64,000 nucleotides of DNA from Phytopseudomonas flavescens (GCF_900100535.1 NZ_FNDG01000022.1:1-64000); one strand, 5' to 3'; positions 36,617 to 46,143 are shown, counted from the first letter of the stretch. Notes: a model not told the origin generated them from the letters alone. Numbers and translations: made by a program.

Positions 36617-37435
36617 ATGAAGATCGAACTGGTACAGGTACGTGGTCGTGATGGCGACACCGCCTACAACCTGAGCCGCGCATTGCAGGCCATCGACGAC
36701 AGCGCCGAGGGTACCGATCTGCTGGTGTTTTCGGAGACTCATCTGATGGGCTTTCCGACAGCGCTGAACATCGCCGAACTGGCCGAACCGATCGACGGCC
36801 CGACCATCAGGGCGGTGCAGCAGGCGGTTCGCGAGCGCAACATCTCGGTGGCCATCGGCATGGCGGAAAATGACGCCGGGGTGTTCTACAACACGACGCT
36901 GCTGATCACCCCGGCGGGGATCGCCCTGCGCTACCGCAAGACCCACCTGTGGTCATCCGACCGCGGCATCTTCACGCCGGGTGACCGCTACGTGACGGTG
37001 CCCTGGCAGGGTATCCGGGTCGGCATCCTGATCTGCTTCGACATCGAGTTCCCGGAAAGCGCCCGGGCGCTGGCGCAGCTCGGCGCCGACCTGATCATCG
37101 TCACCAACGGCAACATGGACCCCTATGGCCCCACCCACCGCACGGCGATCATGGCGCGTGCCATGGAAAACCAGGCATTCGCGGTGATGGTCAACCGCGT
37201 GGGCAGTGGCGATGGCGATCTGGTCTTCGCTGGCGGCAGCAGTGCGGTCGATCCATTCGGCCAGTTGCTGTGCGAGGCCGGGCGCGAAGAGTGTCGGCAG
37301 ATCGTCGAGCTCGACCTCGATCAACGACAGGCTGCCTGCAGCGATTACCGCTACCTCGATGAGCGGCGCCTGATGCTGCCCGGTGAGCGAATCGACTACC
37401 CGGACGGGCGCCGAGAACTGCTGATTCCACGTTAA
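36617..37435 (+). CDS. Nitrilase-superfamily carbon-nitrogen hydrolase
   Basis: The 272-residue enzyme has the complete superfamily triad: Glu40 (VFSETHLMGF), Lys108 (YRKTHLW) and Cys140 (LICFDIEFPE). It should cleave an amide or related C-N bond in the cytoplasm; the substrate is not evident. The ATG at 36617 follows CAGGAAA. It precedes an amino-acid permease gene by 107 bp, which suggests uptake and hydrolysis of one nitrogen compound under LuxR control. Confidence 0.88.
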   Translation: MKIELVQVRGRDGDTAYNLSRALQAIDDSAEGTDLLVFSETHLMGFPTALNIAELAEPIDGPTIRAVQQAVRERNISVAIGMAENDAGVFYNTTLLITPAGIALRYRKTHLWSSDRGIFTPGDRYVTVPWQGIRVGILICFDIEFPESARALAQLGADLIIVTNGNMDPYGPTHRTAIMARAMENQAFAVMVNRVGSGDGDLVFAGGSSAVDPFGQLLCEAGREECRQIVELDLDQRQAACSDYRYLDERRLMLPGERIDYPDGRRELLIPR

Positions 37436-37542
37436 GACGGAGGCCAACCTCCGCATTGCCGCCGGGCCCGGTTCCCGGTGGGCGCTGCTGTGTTCGCCGA
37501 CTTCGGCTCTGCCATAAAAATCATAATCTCGGAGTAGCAGTA

Positions 37543-38865
37543 ATGGCCAATCTCAAACGTACCCTGTCACTGGGTTCGGTGGTGCTGTTCGGCATCGCCT
37601 ACATGACCCCGATCATCGTGCTCGGTACCTTCGGCATTCTTGCCGACGTGACCAGCGGGCAGGTGCCCGCTGCCTACGTGGCCGCCACACTGGCCATGCT
37701 GTTCACGGCGCTGAGCTACGCGAAAATGGCTGCGGCCTTTCCCGTGGCCGGTTCCGCCTATACCTACGTGCGCAAGTCGATCAACGCCAAGCTGGGCTTT
37801 CTCGCCGGTTGGGCGGTGCTGCTCGATTATCTGTTCCTGCCCATGGCCATCTGGCTGATCGGCGCCGCCTACCTGGGCTCGGCGTTTCCCGAGGTGCCGC
37901 AGGCCGTCTGGGTGCTGGGGTTCATCGTGGTGACTTCGCTGATCAACGTGGTGGGCCTGCAACTGGCCAAGACGGTCAATGGCCTGCTGATGGTGGTACA
38001 GCTTCTGGTGCTGGTGGCCTTCGTTGCCTTGTGCGTGCATTACGTGGCGGGGGATGGCAGCAAGCCGTTGTGGAGCCTGCAGCCGTTCTTCGACGGCAGT
38101 TTCAGCCTGCCGCTGGTGATGGGCGGCGCGGCCATCGCCTGCTATTCGTTTCTCGGCTTCGATGCGGTCAGCACGCTGACCGAAGAAACCCGCGACCCGC
38201 AGAAGACCATTCCCAGGGCGATTCTGCTGATCACCCTGTTTGGCGGGCTGATCTTCATCGTCACCTCCTACTTCGTGCAGCTCGCTCACCCCGGCGCCGT
38301 GTTCACCAGTACCGACTCCGCTGCCTATGAAATCGCCCGTAATATCGGTGGCGATCTGTTCGTGTCGATATTCCTGATCGGCCTGATCGTTGGCCAGTTC
38401 ACCTCAGGCCTGTCGGCCCAGGCCAGTGCCTCGCGCCTGCTGTTCGCCATGGGGCGTGACGGCGTACTGCCCAAGCGCCTGTTCGGCACATTGAGCAAAC
38501 GCTTCGGAACGCCGCTGGGAAGCATCCTGCTGTGCGCGGTGGTGGCTCTGCTGGCGCTGAAGCTGGACGTCACCACCTCGACCTCGTTCATCAACTTCGG
38601 CGCTTTCCTGGCCTTCTCGCTGGTCAACCTGTCGGTCATCTTCCATTACTGGATCGGCGGCGCCCGGCGCGGCGTCCGTGAGCTGCTGCAGTACCTGCTG
38701 TTCCCGCTGCTGGGCATGTTCGCCACGCTGTGGCTGATGGTGAGCCTCGATCACCTGGCGATCACCCTTGGCCTGTGCTGGCTGGCACTGGGTGTCGCCT
38801 ACCTGGCCTGGCTGACCGCAGGCTTCCGTCGCCAGCCGCCGGAAATGCAGTTCGACGCAGCCTGA
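37543..38865 (+). CDS. APC-family amino acid/polyamine permease
   Basis: The 440-residue inner-membrane protein has about 12 helices. The APC start is LKRTLSLGSVVLFGIAYMTP, with GSAYTYVRKSINAKLGFLAGW and FLGFDAVSTLTEETRDP typical of putrescine/amino-acid permeases of the PuuP-like group. The ATG at 37543 follows CGGAG. It is downstream of the hydrolase gene and probably in the same operon. Convergent with metR 7 bp away. Confidence 0.87.
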   Translation: MANLKRTLSLGSVVLFGIAYMTPIIVLGTFGILADVTSGQVPAAYVAATLAMLFTALSYAKMAAAFPVAGSAYTYVRKSINAKLGFLAGWAVLLDYLFLPMAIWLIGAAYLGSAFPEVPQAVWVLGFIVVTSLINVVGLQLAKTVNGLLMVVQLLVLVAFVALCVHYVAGDGSKPLWSLQPFFDGSFSLPLVMGGAAIACYSFLGFDAVSTLTEETRDPQKTIPRAILLITLFGGLIFIVTSYFVQLAHPGAVFTSTDSAAYEIARNIGGDLFVSIFLIGLIVGQFTSGLSAQASASRLLFAMGRDGVLPKRLFGTLSKRFGTPLGSILLCAVVALLALKLDVTTSTSFINFGAFLAFSLVNLSVIFHYWIGGARRGVRELLQYLLFPLLGMFATLWLMVSLDHLAITLGLCWLALGVAYLAWLTAGFRRQPPEMQFDAA

Positions 38866-38872
38866 ACCGTCA

Positions 38873-39790
38873 CTACCGGGCAACGCTCACCCCTTCGAGG
38901 TTGGCGAAGGAGGTGTCCTTGGCGGTGAGCAGGAAGTCACGCATGAAGGGGGCGTCGAGCATGTCCGTGCGGATGCCCGCGTAAAGCGTGGCGAACAACC
39001 CCTTGTCGCCCAGGCGCTTGGCGGTCACGTAGCCACGCGAGCTGTATTCGTGCAATGCCCAGTTGGGCAGCCCGCAGACGCCACGGCCGCTGGCCACCAG
39101 TTGCATCATCATCACCGTCAGTTCCGAGGTGCGCACCTGGGCCGGCTCGATGTCGGCGGGTTCGAGAAAGCGGGTGAAGATGTCCAGTCGATCCCGTTCC
39201 ACCGGGTAGGTGATCAGGGTTTCCTTGGTCAGGTCTTCAGGGCGGATGAAAGGCCGGTTGGCCAGTGCGTGCTGGTTGGCCACCGCCAGCATCGCTTCAT
39301 AGGTGAACAGCGGCACGTAGGTGATGCCGGACAGCTCCAGCGGGTCGGAGGTCACCACCAGATCGAGGTCGCCGCGGGCCAGGGCGGGCAGTGGCGCGAA
39401 GGAGAACCCCGAGGCCAGGTCCAGCTCCACTTCCGGCCAGGCATCGCGAAACTGGTCGATGGTCGGCATCAGCCACTGGAAGCAACTGTGGCATTCGATC
39501 GCCATGTGCAGACGCCCTGCGGTACCGCCGGCAAGGCGTGACAGGTCCCGTTCGGCGCTGCGCAGCAGGGGCAGCACGTTGTCGCACAGTTGCAGCAGGC
39601 GCAGGCCGGCGCTGGTGAAGCGTACCGGCTTGCTCTTGCGCACGAACAGCTGCATGCCCAGGCGCTCCTCGAGTTCCTTGAACTGGTGCGACAGTGCCGA
39701 CTGGGTCAGGTGCAGGCGTTCGGCGGCCTCGACCAGGCTATCGGTCTCGCGCAGGGCATGGAGTGTTTTCAAATGACGGATTTCGAGCAT
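38873..39790 (-). CDS. metR: LysR-family methionine-biosynthesis activator MetR
   Basis: The 305-residue protein opens MLEIRHLKTLHALRETDSLVEAAERLHLTQSALSHQFKE, closely matching MetR proteins. The effector domain contains CHSCFQWLMPTIDQFRDAWP and GRGVCGLPNWALHEY. It activates metE/metH-type genes with homocysteine as effector in known cases. I place the start at 39790, where the family sequence begins. No met gene is adjacent. Confidence 0.92.
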   Translation of the reverse strand: MLEIRHLKTLHALRETDSLVEAAERLHLTQSALSHQFKELEERLGMQLFVRKSKPVRFTSAGLRLLQLCDNVLPLLRSAERDLSRLAGGTAGRLHMAIECHSCFQWLMPTIDQFRDAWPEVELDLASGFSFAPLPALARGDLDLVVTSDPLELSGITYVPLFTYEAMLAVANQHALANRPFIRPEDLTKETLITYPVERDRLDIFTRFLEPADIEPAQVRTSELTVMMMQLVASGRGVCGLPNWALHEYSSRGYVTAKRLGDKGLFATLYAGIRTDMLDAPFMRDFLLTAKDTSFANLEGVSVAR

Positions 39791-39816
39791 CGATGGGCCT
39801 GCGGGATATTCAATTG

Positions 39817-39840
39817 AACGCTCGTAAAGGTGAGCGTTTT
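39817..39840. promoter_or_regulatory. Small hairpin with T-tail upstream of metR
   Basis: AACGCTC and GAGCGTT (39817-39823 and 39832-39838), followed by TTT on the plus strand. It lies 27 bp before the metR start, on the opposite strand. It may be an operator or leader structure. I see no TGAA-N5-TTCA MetR box. Confidence 0.3.
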
Positions 39841-40000
39841 TCATGACGAAAGTGTCTCTCAGCATTGCTTCGCTGTCGAGTCCGGCACTGACCATCCGCC
39901 TGGCGGGTTTCATCAAATTGTCACCATGGTGTGGCAGCGCGTCGTCGTCGATCACTGCGACACTTTCCGGCTACCCGATCCATGGCTGATGGAAAGAATG

Positions 40001-40990
40001 ATGCGCGTGATGGTTTTTCTGGCTGCCCTATGCTGCAGCCTGTCGTCCCTGGCGACGGAAAGATGCACGGTCGGTACGGACGTCGAGCGCGTATCCGTGG
40101 GTGAGGTGAGCCTGGCGTACCAGAGCACCGGACGCAGCAGCGACCCGGCACTGTTGCTGGTGATGGGCCTGGGGGGGCAGTTGATCCACTGGCCGGATGA
40201 CGTGGTCGAGCAGTTGTGCGAACAAGGCTTTCGGGTCATTCGTTTCGACAACCGTGATGTCGGCCTGAGTCGCTGGAACGCCGAGGTGCCCACTGCCAAC
40301 CTTGCCTATGAAGTGCTGCGCTATCGCCTCGGGCTTTCCATCGGCGCACCTTACCGGCTGCGTGACATGGCCGGCGATGCGCTGGGCCTGATGGACGCAT
40401 TGGGCATTGGCCAGTTTCACCTGCTCGGCGCCAGCATGGGCGGGATGATCGCTCAGCATGTGGCCGATATGGCGCCGCAGCGGGTGCGCAGCCTGACGCT
40501 GCTGATGACCAGCTCCGGCGCCCAGGGGTTACCGGCGCCGAGCCCCGCATTGTTGCGGCTGTTGTCGCGACGGGATGCGCCCAACCGCGAGGCTGCACTG
40601 CAACAGCAGGCCGATCTGCTGGCTGCGCTGGGCAGCCCGGCGGTGGTGGATGATCGTGCGATGTTGTTGCAGCAGGCCGAAGTCGCCTACGACCGTGCCT
40701 TCAATCCGGCCGGGGTGGAGCGGCAGCTATTGGCGATTCTGGCCGAGAGCAGTCGGGTCGATCTGCTCAATCGCCTGCAGGTACCCACGCTGGTGGTGCA
40801 TGGTACCGCCGATCCACTGCTGCCGGTCATGCATGGCGTGCACGTGGCGGCGCATGTGCGCGGTAGCGAGCTGCGGCTGATCCCCGGGCTCGCTCACCGC
40901 TTCCAGGAACGGTTCAAGGCGCCGTTGCTGGCGGCCGTACTGCCGCATCTGCAAGCTCACCGCCACGATGTGCAACTGGTGCAGATGTGA
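40001..40990 (+). CDS. Alpha/beta-hydrolase with signal peptide
   Basis: The 329-residue protein has an N-terminal signal peptide (MRVMVFLAALCCSLSSLATE). The hydrolase fold shows FDNRDVGLSRW, the nucleophile elbow LLGASMGGMIAQHVA (Ser), a late acid in VVHGTADPLLPV and a His in PGLAHRF. Probable periplasmic esterase or related hydrolase; substrate unknown. ATGs at 39989, 39998 and 40001 are all in frame; GGAAAG at 39991-39996 favours the last. Its end overlaps glpD by 77 bp. Confidence 0.82.
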   Translation: MRVMVFLAALCCSLSSLATERCTVGTDVERVSVGEVSLAYQSTGRSSDPALLLVMGLGGQLIHWPDDVVEQLCEQGFRVIRFDNRDVGLSRWNAEVPTANLAYEVLRYRLGLSIGAPYRLRDMAGDALGLMDALGIGQFHLLGASMGGMIAQHVADMAPQRVRSLTLLMTSSGAQGLPAPSPALLRLLSRRDAPNREAALQQQADLLAALGSPAVVDDRAMLLQQAEVAYDRAFNPAGVERQLLAILAESSRVDLLNRLQVPTLVVHGTADPLLPVMHGVHVAAHVRGSELRLIPGLAHRFQERFKAPLLAAVLPHLQAHRHDVQLVQM

Positions 40991-42515
40991 CGATCGCCGC
41001 CATGGCGGCCTCGGGGGTCATGTAGCGCTGCAATGCGCTGCGTTGCTCGGCGGACAGGAACAGGCCAAGCTTGCTGCGCCGCCAGAGGATGTCATCCACG
41101 TCCGTCGCCCACTCGTGCTGGCACAGGTAATCCACTTCCCGGGCGTACAGGCCGTGACCGAAGTCCTCGCCCAGTTGCTCCAGGCTCTCGACGTTGGTGA
41201 GCAACTGCCAGGTGCGGCTGCCATAGCTGGCCGCCCAGCGGCGTGCCAGTGCCGCATCCAGCCAGCCGTGCCGTGCGCGGAGCGCGTCGACGAGGCCCTG
41301 CCGGCTTTCCATCAGCTCGCCACCGGGCAGCGGCGCCTCGGCGGTCCAGCGGGCGCCCAGATTGGGGAAGAAGGGCGCCAGTTGCGCCAGTGCCGACTCC
41401 GCCAGCTTGCGGTAGGTGGTCAGTTTGCCGCCAAACACCGAGAGCAGTGGTGGTTCGTCGCCCTGGGCCGACAACGACAGGGTGTAGTCGCGGGTGATGG
41501 CCGAGGGTTCGTCCGACTCGTCATCGCAGAGCGGGCGGACGCCAGCGTAGCTGTGCAGGATGTCGTCACGGCTGATCGACTTGCGGAAGTGGGCGTTGAC
41601 CACCTGCAGCAGGTAATCGGTTTCCTCGTCGCTGATGCTGACCGAGGCAGGATCGCCGGTGTATTCACGGTCGGTGGTGCCGATCAGGGTGAAGCGGTCG
41701 AGGTAGGGAATGGCGAACACGATACGGCGGTCTTCGTTCTGCAGGATATAGGCCTGCTCGCCATCGAACAGCCGCGGCACGATGATGTGGCTGCCCTGGA
41801 TCAGGCGGATACCATAGGGCGACTGCTGTTTCAGGTCGTCACGGATGAAGCGTGCCACCCACGGGCCTGCGGCGTTGACCAGCGCCTTGGCGCGAATCGA
41901 GAACAGGCTGCCATCGGCGCGCTCCAGGTGGATGTGCCACAGCCCCTTGCTGCGGCGTGCGCTGACGCAGCGTGTGTGGGTATGCACATGGGCACCGTGT
42001 TCCCGAGCCGCCATGGCGTTGAGCACCACAAGCCGCGCGTCATCCACCCAGCAATCGGAATATTCGAAGCCCTTGCTGATTTCCGCCTTGAGCGGGCTGC
42101 CAGCCCCGAAACGCAGGCCTCGCGAGCGTGGCAGGGCTTTGCGCTTGCCCAGATTGTCATACAGGAACAGCCCGGCGCGGATCAGCCAGGCAGGGCGCAG
42201 GTGCGGGCGGTGGGGCAGGATGAAGCGCATCGGGCTGACGATGTGTGGCGCCTTGGCCAGCAGCACTTCGCGTTCGGCCAGCGCCTCGCGCACCAGGCGG
42301 AACTCATGGTGCTCCAGGTAGCGCAAACCGCCATGGATCAGCTTGCTGCTCGCCGACGAGGTATGTCGGGCGAGGTCGTCTTTCTCGCAGAGGAATACGG
42401 ACAGGCCACGACCGGCTGCATCACAGGCGATGCCGGTACCGTTGATGCCGCCGCCAACGACGGCGATATCGTAAATCTCGGACAGCGGGCTGGTGGACAA
42501 GCTGGGTGTGGGCAT
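40914..42515 (-). CDS. glpD: Glycerol-3-phosphate dehydrogenase (aerobic, FAD)
   Basis: Peripheral inner-membrane flavoprotein of 533 residues that oxidises glycerol-3-phosphate to DHAP and feeds ubiquinone. The FAD motif is IAVVGGGINGTGIACDAAGRG (19 onward); other marks are SSASSKLIHGGLRYLE and SYAGVRPLCDDE. The last 30 or so residues (from about MTPEAAMAAIV, ending RPPATAP) form an Ala/Pro-rich tail longer than I expect for GlpD. That tail is encoded opposite the end of the hydrolase gene. It is last in the glpF-glpK-glpR-glpD order. Confidence 0.95.
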   Translation of the reverse strand: MPTPSLSTSPLSEIYDIAVVGGGINGTGIACDAAGRGLSVFLCEKDDLARHTSSASSKLIHGGLRYLEHHEFRLVREALAEREVLLAKAPHIVSPMRFILPHRPHLRPAWLIRAGLFLYDNLGKRKALPRSRGLRFGAGSPLKAEISKGFEYSDCWVDDARLVVLNAMAAREHGAHVHTHTRCVSARRSKGLWHIHLERADGSLFSIRAKALVNAAGPWVARFIRDDLKQQSPYGIRLIQGSHIIVPRLFDGEQAYILQNEDRRIVFAIPYLDRFTLIGTTDREYTGDPASVSISDEETDYLLQVVNAHFRKSISRDDILHSYAGVRPLCDDESDEPSAITRDYTLSLSAQGDEPPLLSVFGGKLTTYRKLAESALAQLAPFFPNLGARWTAEAPLPGGELMESRQGLVDALRARHGWLDAALARRWAASYGSRTWQLLTNVESLEQLGEDFGHGLYAREVDYLCQHEWATDVDDILWRRSKLGLFLSAEQRSALQRYMTPEAAMAAIVTSAPVAHRGGELADAAVRPPATAP

Positions 42516-42540
42516 CGTCAGGCCTCGTGTTGCTTTCGTA

Positions 42541-42575
42541 TTTGAATTCGAACATTAATGTTCATTTTCGAAAAT
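42541..42575. promoter_or_regulatory. Probable tandem GlpR operators before glpD
   Basis: A perfect 14-bp palindrome GAACATTAATGTTC (42550-42563) overlaps a second element, ATGTTCATTTTCGAAAAT (42558-42575). Both resemble the DeoR-type GlpR box (ATGTTCG...CGAACAT). The same ATGTTC-N5-CGAAAA pattern precedes glpF. They lie 26-60 bp before the glpD start, suited to repression. Confidence 0.65.
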
Positions 42576-42795
42576 ACTAGCGTATGAAGAGTCCGGCATC
42601 CAGTGCCATTCGATTGAAAAAACTCATCGTCAGGCAATGCAATGAAAATAGCCGAACAGTTATCTGGCCGGAGGCAGCCGGGTCAGGCTCGCGCTGCGTT
42701 CGCGCGAACGGCTGGCCAAGCGCTGCGAGCAAGTGAGCCGGCAGTGGGGCCGCTGTCGACGGCCCTGGCCCTGGTGAGGGGGATAGCGACGCCCG

Positions 42796-43551
42796 TCAGA
42801 CCACGTCGAGGCGGATCTTGTGCTGTTCGAGCAGTTGGCTGAGCGCCGGCACTGGCTGCTGATCGGTTACCAGGCAGTCGATCAGGCTGATGGGGCCGAG
42901 ACGGATCATGGCGTTGCGCCCGAACTTGCTCGAGTCGGCGGCGAGGATCACCTTGCGGGCATTGGCGATGATTGCCTGGGAAACCCGTACCTCCTGGTAG
43001 TCGAAGTCCAGCAGGCTGCCGTCTTCGTCGATGCCGCTGATGCCCACCAGGGCGAAGTCGACCTTGAACTGGTTGATGAAGTCGACACTCGCCTGGCCCA
43101 CCAGGCCACCGTCGCGGCGCACGTTGCCGCCAGTGAGCAGCACGTCGAAGTCATCCTTGGCGCTGAGCATAGCGGCCACGTTGAGGTTGTTGGTGATGAT
43201 CTTCAGGTGACTGTGATTGAGCAGGGCGCGGGCGATGGATTCGGTGGTGGTACCGATGTTGATGAACAACGAGGCGTGATCGGGAATCTGCGCCGCGACG
43301 GCTTCGCCGATGCGTTGCTTCTCATGGCGCATCTGGTCGGCGCGCATGGCGTAGGCGGTGTTCTCGACGCTGGAGTCATAGGCGGCGCCGCCGTGGTAGC
43401 GGCGCAGCAGGTTGGCGTCCGCCAGTTGGTTGATGTCGCGGCGGATGGTTTGCGGGGTGACGACGAACAGTGTGGCCAGCTCCTCGATGCTGACATAGCC
43501 GCGTTCGCGGATCAGATCGAGGATTTGCTGCTGACGGGGAGGCAGATTCAT
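42796..43551 (-). CDS. glpR: DeoR-family glycerol-3-phosphate regulon repressor
   Basis: The 251-residue protein has a DeoR helix-turn-helix (RQQQILDLIRERGYVSIEEL, VTPQTIRRDINQLAD) and a sugar-phosphate sensor domain (INIGTTTESIARALL, NARKVILAADSSKFGR). It represses glp genes until glycerol-3-phosphate binds. It sits between glpK and glpD, the Pseudomonas arrangement. Confidence 0.95.
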   Translation of the reverse strand: MNLPPRQQQILDLIRERGYVSIEELATLFVVTPQTIRRDINQLADANLLRRYHGGAAYDSSVENTAYAMRADQMRHEKQRIGEAVAAQIPDHASLFINIGTTTESIARALLNHSHLKIITNNLNVAAMLSAKDDFDVLLTGGNVRRDGGLVGQASVDFINQFKVDFALVGISGIDEDGSLLDFDYQEVRVSQAIIANARKVILAADSSKFGRNAMIRLGPISLIDCLVTDQQPVPALSQLLEQHKIRLDVV

Positions 43552-43718
43552 GGGGTGTCCTTAGGGTCTGTTGCCGTTTCAGCGCAACCTAGGCGGCCCC
43601 ACCCGAAGGGCCGGGCCGGCGCGACCGTGCTGAAACAGCTGCCGCACGTACTTGCCCCATGATGCCGCACGGGCCCGTTCACTGCCAGTTGCAGCCGGGC
43701 GCGACCCCGGCTCAGCGC

Positions 43719-45221
43719 TTATTTGGCTTCTTCGTGGGGTTGCCAGTCGCGGGTGCGATCGACGGCTTTCTTCCAGCCCGCATAGAGCGCTTCCTTCTCT
43801 GCGTCTCCCAGCTGTGGCTCGAACTCGCGCTCGATCACCGCTTTGCCGCGCAGTTCGTCCAGGCTGCTCCAGAAACCGGATGCCAGGCCCGCCAGGTAGG
43901 CAGCGCCCAGGGCGGTGGTTTCGCGCATTTCCGGGCGTTCTACCTGAGTGCCGAGGATGTCGGCCTGGAACTGCATGAGGAAGTTGTTGGCCACCGCGCC
44001 GCCGTCCACCCGCAGGGACTTCAGGCGTTCCCCCGAATCCTGCTGCATGGCGTCGAGCACATCGCGCGTCTGGTAGGCAATGGACTCCAGGGCGGCGCGA
44101 ATGATGTGGTCGACGCGCACCCCACGGGTCAGGCCGAACAGCGCACCACGCGCATAGGGATCCCAGTACGGTGCGCCCAGGCCGGTGAAGGCCGGCACCA
44201 GGTACACGCCATTGCTGTCCTTGACCTTGTTGGCGAAGTATTCGGTGTCGTAGGCGTCATTGACGACCTTCAGCTCGTCGCGCAGCCACTGGATGGTGGA
44301 GCCGCCGTTGAAGATCGCGCCTTCGAGGGCATACGTCACTTCGCCGCGAGGGCCGCAGGCAATGGTGGTGAGCATGCCGTGCTGGGATTTGACCGCCTTG
44401 TCGCCGGTGTTCATCAGCAGGAAGCAGCCTGTGCCGTAGGTATTCTTGGCCTGCCCGGGTTCGACGCACATCTGGCCGAACAGCGCTGCCTGCTGATCGC
44501 CCGCGATACCGGCGATGGCGATGCCGCTCTTGGTGTGGCCGTAGATTTCCGAGGAGGATTTCACCTGCGGGAGCATTTCCCGCGGGATATCCAGCACCTC
44601 GAGCATCTTCGCGTCCCACTCCAGGGTATGGATGTTGAAGAGCATGGTGCGTGCGGCGTTGGTGTAGTCGGTGATATGGACCTTGCCGCCAGTGAATTTC
44701 CAGATCAGCCAGCTGTCGATGGTGCCGAACAGCAACTCGCCGTTACGGGCGCGCTCGCGGCTGCCCTCGACATGGTCGAGGATCCATTTCAGCTTGGTGC
44801 CGGAGAAGTAGGGGTCGGTGACCAGGCCGGTGGTCTCCTGGATGTATTGCTCCAGGCCATCACGCTTGAGCTGCTGGCAGATCTCGGTACTGCGGCGGCA
44901 CTGCCAGACCACGGCATTGTGGATCGGCCGGCCGCTGTTCTTGTCCCAGACCACGGTGGTTTCACGCTGGTTGGTGATACCGATCGCGGCCACTTGATCG
45001 TGATGCAGGCCTGCCTGGGCCAGGGCTTCGACCATCACTGCGCTCTGCGTGGCGAAGATTTCCATGGGGTCGTGCTCGACCCAGCCGCTCTGCGGGTAGT
45101 GCTGAGTGAACTCGCGCTGGGCGATGCACACCACGTTGGCATCGCGGTCGAAAATGATCGCGCGGGAGCTGGTCGTACCCTGATCGAGGGCAATGATGTA
45201 GTTCTTGTTGGTGTCGGTCAT
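43719..45221 (-). CDS. glpK: Glycerol kinase
   Basis: ATP-dependent kinase of 500 residues making glycerol-3-phosphate. It has phosphate-1 loop DQGTTSSR (13-20), substrate-binding WVEHDPMEI and NQRETTVVWDK, and late DGGAVANNFLMQFQADIL. The start at 45221 gives MTDTNKNYIIALDQG; an upstream in-frame ATG adds 20 unrelated residues. It lies 76 bp after glpF with a hairpin in the gap. Confidence 0.97.
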   Translation of the reverse strand: MTDTNKNYIIALDQGTTSSRAIIFDRDANVVCIAQREFTQHYPQSGWVEHDPMEIFATQSAVMVEALAQAGLHHDQVAAIGITNQRETTVVWDKNSGRPIHNAVVWQCRRSTEICQQLKRDGLEQYIQETTGLVTDPYFSGTKLKWILDHVEGSRERARNGELLFGTIDSWLIWKFTGGKVHITDYTNAARTMLFNIHTLEWDAKMLEVLDIPREMLPQVKSSSEIYGHTKSGIAIAGIAGDQQAALFGQMCVEPGQAKNTYGTGCFLLMNTGDKAVKSQHGMLTTIACGPRGEVTYALEGAIFNGGSTIQWLRDELKVVNDAYDTEYFANKVKDSNGVYLVPAFTGLGAPYWDPYARGALFGLTRGVRVDHIIRAALESIAYQTRDVLDAMQQDSGERLKSLRVDGGAVANNFLMQFQADILGTQVERPEMRETTALGAAYLAGLASGFWSSLDELRGKAVIEREFEPQLGDAEKEALYAGWKKAVDRTRDWQPHEEAK

Positions 45222-45257
45222 GTCGATTGCCTTGGACGGATGAACGGAGAGTGAAAT

Positions 45258-45290
45258 GTCGCGTGATCGGTTCGAGCGCAATCACGCGAC
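45258..45290. promoter_or_regulatory. Intercistronic hairpin between glpF and glpK
   Basis: GTCGCGTGAT (45258-45267) and ATCACGCGAC (45281-45290) form a perfect 10-bp stem with a 13-base loop. With no T-run it is more likely an mRNA-stability or partial read-through element than a full terminator. Confidence 0.5.
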
Positions 45291-45297
45291 GTTGAAT

Positions 45298-46143
45298 TCA
45301 GGAAGCTTTGACGTCCCGATTCGCGGGCTGTTCTATTTCCGGCTCGGTGGCACTGGGCAGGTGCCGAGCGATCATGCCGCGATAAACCGCTGCGCCGAGG
45401 CAGGCGCCGAGAATCGGAGCGAAGATCGGTACCAGGAAATACGGGATGTCACGGCCGCCGGTGAGGGAAATCTCGCCCCAGCCGGTCAGGAAGGTCATCA
45501 GCTTGGGGCCGAAGTCGCGAGCCGGGTTCATCGCGAATCCGGTCAGCGGGCCCATGGCACTGCCGATCACGGCGATCAACAGGCCGATCAGCAGCGGTGC
45601 CATCGGGCCGCGGGGGAGGCCGTTGTTGTCATCGGTGAGGGACATGATCACGCCCATCAGGATCGCGGTGATCACCACTTCGACCATGAACGCCTGGCCA
45701 GTAGACAACAGCGGATGGGGATAGGTGGAAAACACCGAGGCCAGTTCCAGGCTGGGCAGGGAGCCGCGAACCATCTGGTTGGTCTGTTCGAATTCGAAGA
45801 ACAGACCGCTGTACAGGGTGTAGACCAGCAGGGCGCCACAGAATGCACCAGCGATCTGGGCAAGGATGTAGAACGGTAGCTTGCCTTTCTCGAAACCGGC
45901 GAACAGCCACAGGGCGATGCTCACCGCAGGGTTCAGGTGCGCGCCAGAGACGCCGGCGGTCAGGTATATCGCCATGCTGACACCGACCCCCCAGATGATG
46001 CTGATCTCCCAGAGCCCGAAGCTCGCACCGGCAACCTTGAGGGCAGCGACGCACCCGGTACCGAAGAAGATGAGCAGTGCGGTGCCCAGAAACTCGGCCA
46101 TGCATTGGCCCGCCAGGGATGGTTGTGGTTGCGCAGCTGTCAT
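45298..46143 (-). CDS. glpF: Glycerol uptake facilitator (aquaglyceroporin)
   Basis: Inner-membrane MIP channel of 281 residues with six helices and both NPA boxes: GAHLNPAVS (71-73) and FAMNPARDFGP (near 205). Asp in the second box (NPARD) marks a glycerol rather than a water channel. The start at 46143 follows GAGG. It is first in the glp block. Confidence 0.96.
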   Translation of the reverse strand: MTAAQPQPSLAGQCMAEFLGTALLIFFGTGCVAALKVAGASFGLWEISIIWGVGVSMAIYLTAGVSGAHLNPAVSIALWLFAGFEKGKLPFYILAQIAGAFCGALLVYTLYSGLFFEFEQTNQMVRGSLPSLELASVFSTYPHPLLSTGQAFMVEVVITAILMGVIMSLTDDNNGLPRGPMAPLLIGLLIAVIGSAMGPLTGFAMNPARDFGPKLMTFLTGWGEISLTGGRDIPYFLVPIFAPILGACLGAAVYRGMIARHLPSATEPEIEQPANRDVKAS

